Shown: one piece after another, positions 42,109-46,128 of the stretch
How the letters are laid out: each line of letters opens with the position of its first letter
Position numbering within the stretch: position 1 is the first letter of the stretch
NCBI GenBank assembly: GCA_913061055.1
Contig: CAJXVA010000015.1
Span: 1-46,128 of the forward strand
Direction of reading: 5' to 3'
Length of the DNA: 46,128 nucleotides
DNA from: an uncultured Pseudomonadota bacterium
Lineage (GTDB): Bacteria; Myxococcota_A; Polyangia; Nannocystales; Nannocystaceae
Position numbers and translations under genes: made by a program
Notes under the pieces: model-generated
What the model was told of the DNA's origin: nothing
What the model saw: only the letters and a program-made list of their open reading frames with translations
Database searches by the model: none

Positions 42109-44998
42109 GCTCGCAAGAGAGCTGAACGAGGATAACCGGTCGCTGGAAACAGTGATCCGTAACCTCGGCATTCCCATTAAGAATTACATGTCCACGCTTA
42201 CGCCTGAAGAGGCTACGCGCGTGCGGGCAACGGTACGTGGTGTTCCCGAGGAGGCTGCGGCCCCCGTCGAAACGCAAGAGCGTGTCATCGCCGGCAGCAA
42301 GAGCGAGAGCAAGCGCAGCGGCGGTACGGTGATTCGCCGACGCGGGGCCGACGTTCGTCGCCGCCGCGCCGAGCGTGAGGCCGAGCCCGAGCCCGAACCC
42401 GAGGTCGCAGCGACCCCGGACGAGCCGGCACCGACTCGCACAGCGCCTCCACCGTCTGGAGCGCCCGTCACCCGACGTCGCCCCGGAGGCGAACGTGCAG
42501 CAGGCGGTCCGCCGGTTGCGACGCGTCGTCCGGCGGCTCGTCCATCGACGACCCGTCCCGTCCCGGCGTCGGAGCGCAAGCCAGGCGCAGCAGCAGCTCA
42601 GGCTGCGGCTCAAGCCCAGGCAGCCGCTCAGGCTGCAGCGGCATCGGTGCCCAAACGTGAGGCCCCCAAGGTCGGCGAGATGATCGAGCTTCCCTCGAAC
42701 ACTCGTCGCCTCCCTGGGGGGATGGCGTCTCGGCCCGCGCCAAAGGTCAGCGCCCAACGTCCTGCCCAACGTCCTGTCGTCGACACGAAGGCTGAACCCG
42801 CGGCTGCGACTCCGGTTGCTCCTGCGGTCCAAGCCGAACCCGAGTCGGCGCCCGCGACAACAGCGGCCACCGACGCAGCTCCGGCTGCTGAGGCGGCTCC
42901 GGCCACCGAGGCGGCTCCGGCCTCCGAGGCGACCGCAGGCACCGATGCGAAGCCAGATGCAGCGGCTGATGGCGGCAGTGGCCGGGTGCTCCGCAACGAA
43001 GCGGGTGTCATCGTGGGTGCCGCATCGCAGCGTTCCGAGCCGAAAATCCTCGGCTTCATTCAGCTTCCCGCAAGCCGTCGCAAGCAGGTGATCATCACCG
43101 ATGCGAACGAGCAGGAGAAGATGGGGCGCGCGTCGATCCGCAAGCAGCGGGAAGAGCGTCACCAGGCTCGCGGTCGCCGCAAGCCTCCGCGTCGTGGTGG
43201 TCGAGGACAGGACCGTTCAGGTCCTCCCAAGATCAACACCGTCGCAATGGGCGACGACAAGAAGCGGATTCGCGTCGACGAGGCCATTCAGGTCGCAGAT
43301 CTTGCCCACCAGATGGGCAAGAAGGCGTCCGCCATCCTCCGGACCCTCTGGGGCATGGGGATGCGTGGCATCACCATCAACAACGCGATCGACTTCGAGA
43401 CCGCCGAGATGGTGGCGACGGAGTTCGGGTACACGACCGAAAACGTCGCGTTCGACGAAGCTGGGATGACCTCCCATGACGACGAGGCAGGCTTCGAGCC
43501 GCGCGCTCCAGTCGTCACCGTGATGGGCCACGTCGACCACGGAAAGACCTCGCTGTTGGATTACATCCGACAAAGCCGGGTCGCGGCTGGCGAAGCTGGC
43601 GGCATCACTCAGCACGTCGCGGCCTACAAGGTCGAGACGGCCAAAGGGGAGGTCACCTTCCTCGATACGCCGGGTCACGAGGCCTTCACCGCCATGCGAG
43701 AGCGCGGCGCCCAGGTCACCGACATCGTCGTCCTGGTCGTGGCTGCCGATGACGGCGTCATGCCCACCACGATCGAAGCGATCAAGCACAGTCGCGAAGC
43801 CGGCGTGCCCATCGTCGTCGCGGTCAACAAGATCGACAAGCCCGATGCCAATGCGGGGCGCGTCAAGCAGGCGCTGATGGAACACGAGATCGTCGGCGAG
43901 GAGTTCGGCGGTACCGTGCCCATCGTCGAGGTCTCGGCGAAGACCGGGCAGGGCGTCGAGGATCTTCTCGAGACCCTCGCGCTCCAAGCCGAGGTTCTGG
44001 AGCTTCGGGCTCCGGTCGAAGGCAACGCGGGCGGCACCGTGCTCGAAGCTCGCATCGACAAGGGCCGCGGCATCGTCGTCACGGTTCTCGTCCAAAACGG
44101 CACCCTCACCAAGGGAGACATTGTCGTCGCCAACGAGTTCCACGCCCGGGTGCGGGGTCTCGTCGACCAGAACGGCAAGATGCTCAAGACCGTTGGCCCT
44201 TCGACTCCGATCGAGGTGCTGGGTCTGTCGGGTGTTCCGCACGCAGGCGACACCATCAACGTCGTCGACAACGACAAGGACGCCAAAGCTCTGGTGGCTC
44301 ACCGCCGCGAGAAGCGACTCCGCAAGGAGAGCGTCCGAACCGGACCGAGCATCACCGAGATGATGCTGCGCAAGCAGGTTCCGGTGCTCAAGGTCGTGCT
44401 CAAGGCCGACGTCCAGGGTTCTGCCCAGGCGCTTGCCGAGGCCCTCGAAGAGATCACGAACGAGACCGAGAAGGTCAAACTCAAGGTCATCAAGGCCGAG
44501 GTCGGTCAAATCAACGAGACCGACGTCAAGTACGCCCACGCAGGCGACGCCGTCATCTTCGGCTTCAACGTCAAGACGGCCGGGAAGGCCGCCCCTGTCG
44601 CGGAGAGCGAAGGGGTCACGATCCACACGTTCAGCGTCATCTACGAGGCGTTGGACATGGCTCGTGAGCTGATGATTGGCCTTCTCGAGCCCGAGTATCG
44701 GGAGCGCGAGCAGGGCGAAGCAGAGGTCCGGGCGCTGTTCCCCATCCCGAGGCTTGGCGTTGTTGCCGGTTGTCGGATCACCCGGGGCTCCATCACGCGG
44801 AACTCCCACGTTCGGGTTGTTCGCGGCGGCGAAGTCCTTCACAGCGGCGTGATCAGCTCGCTTCGCGTCCACAAGGACGATGTCAAAGAGGTCAAAGACG
44901 GCTTCGAATGCGGCATCGTTGTCGATGGCTACACCGGTCTCGCAGAGGGCGACACCCTGCAAGCCTTCGAGATGGAAGCCATTCCGCCCACGCTCTAG
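42086..44998 (+). CDS. infB: Translation initiation factor IF-2
   Basis: A 970-residue GTPase. The N-terminal IF2_N domain ([15 protein letters not shown]) is followed by a long Ala/Pro/Arg-rich linker with Ala-Gln and Thr-Glu-Ala repeats (to about residue 335), a second IF2_N-like motif ([13 protein letters not shown]), and the GTPase core: G1 GHVDHGKTS near 480, G3 DTPGHEAF near 527, G4 NKID near 580, G5 SAKTG. Domains II-IV follow to the fMet-tRNA-binding C-terminus. IF-2 brings fMet-tRNA to the 30S subunit. ATG 42086 has GAGGGGG upstream; it overlaps ylxR by 23 bases. The length is typical of myxobacterial IF-2. Confidence 0.97.
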   Translation: MAKVRVYELARELNEDNRSLETVIRNLGIPIKNYMSTLTPEEATRVRATVRGVPEEAAAPVETQERVIAGSKSESKRSGGTVIRRRGADVRRRRAEREAEPEPEPEVAATPDEPAPTRTAPPPSGAPVTRRRPGGERAAGGPPVATRRPAARPSTTRPVPASERKPGAAAAQAAAQAQAAAQAAAASVPKREAPKVGEMIELPSNTRRLPGGMASRPAPKVSAQRPAQRPVVDTKAEPAAATPVAPAVQAEPESAPATTAATDAAPAAEAAPATEAAPASEATAGTDAKPDAAADGGSGRVLRNEAGVIVGAASQRSEPKILGFIQLPASRRKQVIITDANEQEKMGRASIRKQREERHQARGRRKPPRRGGRGQDRSGPPKINTVAMGDDKKRIRVDEAIQVADLAHQMGKKASAILRTLWGMGMRGITINNAIDFETAEMVATEFGYTTENVAFDEAGMTSHDDEAGFEPRAPVVTVMGHVDHGKTSLLDYIRQSRVAAGEAGGITQHVAAYKVETAKGEVTFLDTPGHEAFTAMRERGAQVTDIVVLVVAADDGVMPTTIEAIKHSREAGVPIVVAVNKIDKPDANAGRVKQALMEHEIVGEEFGGTVPIVEVSAKTGQGVEDLLETLALQAEVLELRAPVEGNAGGTVLEARIDKGRGIVVTVLVQNGTLTKGDIVVANEFHARVRGLVDQNGKMLKTVGPSTPIEVLGLSGVPHAGDTINVVDNDKDAKALVAHRREKRLRKESVRTGPSITEMMLRKQVPVLKVVLKADVQGSAQALAEALEEITNETEKVKLKVIKAEVGQINETDVKYAHAGDAVIFGFNVKTAGKAAPVAESEGVTIHTFSVIYEALDMARELMIGLLEPEYREREQGEAEVRALFPIPRLGVVAGCRITRGSITRNSHVRVVRGGEVLHSGVISSLRVHKDDVKEVKDGFECGIVVDGYTGLAEGDTLQAFEMEAIPPTL

Positions 44999-45025
44999 CG
45001 TGGGGCGGACCGCAGAGGAACACGC

Positions 45026-45469
45026 GTGAGCACGCGTCAATCCCGAGTGGAGGAGTTGCTCCGGCGAGAAATCGCCGGGGCGCTTCTGCGTGGTGCGATC
45101 AAGGACCACCGCGTCCAACGACAGGAAATGATCTCGGTGACCGCGGTTCGCGTTTCACCGGACCTTTCCGTGGCGCGGGTCTTCATCGATGTCCTGCAGG
45201 GCGGACCCGAGGTGGGCCGTGTTGTCGCAGGCCTCAACGCCGCGCAAGGTGTCTTCAAGCGGCATCTCGGCAAGGTCCTGACGCTTCGTCGAACACCTTC
45301 GCTGCGATTCGAGCACGACGACTCCATCGGACACGGGACCCGCATCGAGCAGGTCCTGGCCGAGATCCACGCTTCGGAACGAGCCGCCGAACGGGACGCC
45401 GCAGGGACCGAGCTTGCGGAGGCCGAACCCGACGCCGGATCCGACGACGAGTCCGATGGGCAGGCGTAA
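45026..45469 (+). CDS. rbfA: Ribosome-binding factor RbfA
   Basis: A 147-residue KH-type protein: RVEELLRREIAGALLR, DHRVQRQEMISVTAVRVSPDLSVARVFI and RTPSLRFEHDDSIGHGTRIEQVL are typical RbfA segments. It binds the 30S subunit in late 16S maturation and cold adaptation. GTG 45026 has AGAGGA about seven bases upstream. The last 30 residues are acidic and variable. It starts 27 nt after infB and overlaps truB by 14 bases. Confidence 0.95.
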   Translation: MSTRQSRVEELLRREIAGALLRGAIKDHRVQRQEMISVTAVRVSPDLSVARVFIDVLQGGPEVGRVVAGLNAAQGVFKRHLGKVLTLRRTPSLRFEHDDSIGHGTRIEQVLAEIHASERAAERDAAGTELAEAEPDAGSDDESDGQA

Positions 45470-46100
45470 GCGCGCCGCGGACGAACCGCTCGGCGTTCTG
45501 TACATCGACAAGCCCGCCGGACCCACCTCGGCCGAAGTCTGTGACTTCATCCGGTGGGTGTTGCGGACGCGCTCCGTGGGCCACTGCGGGACCTTGGACC
45601 CGGACGCGACCGGCCTCCTGGTGTGTTGCGTGGGGCCAGCGACGAAGCTCGTCTCGATGCTGACCGACGACGACAAGACGTACCGCGGGCGGTTCGTCTT
45701 GGGGTCTTCGACGACCACCGCGGACGCGGCGGGCGACGTGACGGCCCGGGCAGAGCTTGAGGACGCGACGTGGGCTCGGGCGCCTGAGGTCCTGGAGGGG
45801 TTGCTGGGGACCCACGAACTCGCCCCACCGTCCTTCAGCGCGGTCCGGGTCGATGGCGAGCGGGCGCATGAAAAGGCCCGCCGTGGCGAAGCCTTCGAGG
45901 TGCCCAAGCGCCCGATGAGCGTGCTGTCGATCTCCGACGTCGAGATTGTCGCCCGGGGAGAGATCGCGGCGACGGTGCGCGTCAGCAAGGGGTCGTTTAT
46001 CCGATCGCTTGCGGTGGAGCTCGGTGCCCGCCTGGGCATCCCGGCGCACCTCGGGGGCCTCCATCGGGTGGCCTCCGGGACTTGCTCCCTCGAGCACCCC
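45456..46100 (+). CDS. truB: tRNA pseudouridine(55) synthase TruB, 3'-truncated by the contig end
   Basis: 215 residues are visible; the frame is open into the adapter sequence. ATG 45456 starts inside rbfA. The motif GHCGTLDPDATG includes catalytic Asp48, as in E. coli. Other TruB segments: GVLYIDKPAGPTSAEVCDF, KTYRGRFVLGSSTTTADAAG and the later KGSFIRSLAVELGARL. TruB isomerises U55 in the tRNA T-arm. Genuine sequence stops at 46100; residues after His-Pro are adapter. The C-terminal PUA domain is missing. Confidence 0.95.
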
Positions 46101-46128
46101 CTGTCTCTTATACACATCTCCGAGCCCA
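46101..46128. other. Nextera transposase adapter contamination
   Basis: CTGTCTCTTATACACATCT (46101-46119) is exactly the Nextera mosaic-end complement, and the next nine bases CCGAGCCCA match the start of the read adapter. The contig therefore ends with untrimmed adapter. Translating the minus strand from here gives the well-known artefact peptides MCIRDR and MYKRQ. Confidence 0.98.

Noticed and set aside
43217-45118. 633-residue minus-strand frame opposite infB
   Set aside because: Antisense frame of a well-supported GTPase gene in GC-rich DNA; no family motif or ribosome site.
45155-46117. Long minus-strand frame beginning MCIRDR
   Set aside because: Its start codon lies in the Nextera adapter and it is antisense to truB and rbfA.
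1-46128. CRISPR arrays, tRNA or rRNA genes
   Set aside because: No regularly spaced repeats or recognisable RNA gene sequences were found on reading through the window.

Overview
The window looks like a contig end from a high-GC myxobacterium, most probably of the Nannocystineae (Nannocystis, Plesiocystis or Enhygromyxa relatives). The signs are eleven lipoproteins, many with Ser/Thr/Gly-rich linkers after the lipobox Cys, three membrane-anchored Hanks-type Ser/Thr kinases (two with TPR regions), a sigma factor of the Myxococcales-type sigma-70 group, a MYXO-CTERM-like C-terminus, and antisense-rich high-GC coding. The lineage is inferred from gene style; no rRNA gene is present. The left edge cuts a TonB-receptor-like gene. 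The right edge is not genomic: the last 28 bases (46101-46128) are a Nextera transposase adapter that interrupts truB.

Layout. 1-4.7 kb: 5'-truncated outer-membrane receptor, then an acyl carrier protein / ketosynthase III / unknown-protein operon, and a small membrane protein on the minus strand. 4.7-9.4 kb: a TPR Ser/Thr kinase with an N-terminal zinc-finger-like motif, an SGNH hydrolase-like protein and a 5-formyl-THF cyclo-ligase-like protein. 9.5-13.9 kb: four lipoproteins, with a long palindromic repeat lying exactly between two convergent stop codons. 14.1-24 kb is rich in regulators: HDOD protein, sigma-70 factor, a TPR kinase with an HHD (non-RD) catalytic loop followed by an ECF sigma gene, XRE-cupin regulator, PAP2-VanZ membrane protein, and an ECF sigma factor fused to a membrane segment and extra C-terminal domain. 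24-29 kb: a receptor-like kinase with a sensor-like exterior, divergent from a protein with two winged-helix-like regions, then a MYXO-CTERM-type surface protein. 29-37.4 kb: putative metallopeptidase lipoprotein, tatD, small lipoproteins, GH30-like lipoprotein, outer-membrane barrel, a sigma-factor remnant fused to a dispersed repeat, and a complete IS701-family insertion sequence that landed in the end of a second palindromic repeat. 37.4-39.2 kb: PH-like membrane protein and an ECF sigma/NrsF-type anti-sigma pair. 39.4-46.1 kb: the conserved rimP-nusA-ylxR-infB-rbfA-truB operon, tightly packed and translationally coupled, preceded by a leader with a terminator-like hairpin.

Functionally, apart from the housekeeping operon and tatD, the window is mainly envelope sensing and signalling: kinases, four intact sigma factors, a probable anti-sigma factor, and many surface lipoproteins. 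The strongest unexplained signals are non-coding: two families of palindromic repeats placed between convergent genes, a 10-bp-periodic CCAAC triplet between a lipoprotein and a kinase, a near-operator-quality palindrome upstream of the barrel gene, and the rimP leader. No tRNA, rRNA or CRISPR array was seen.
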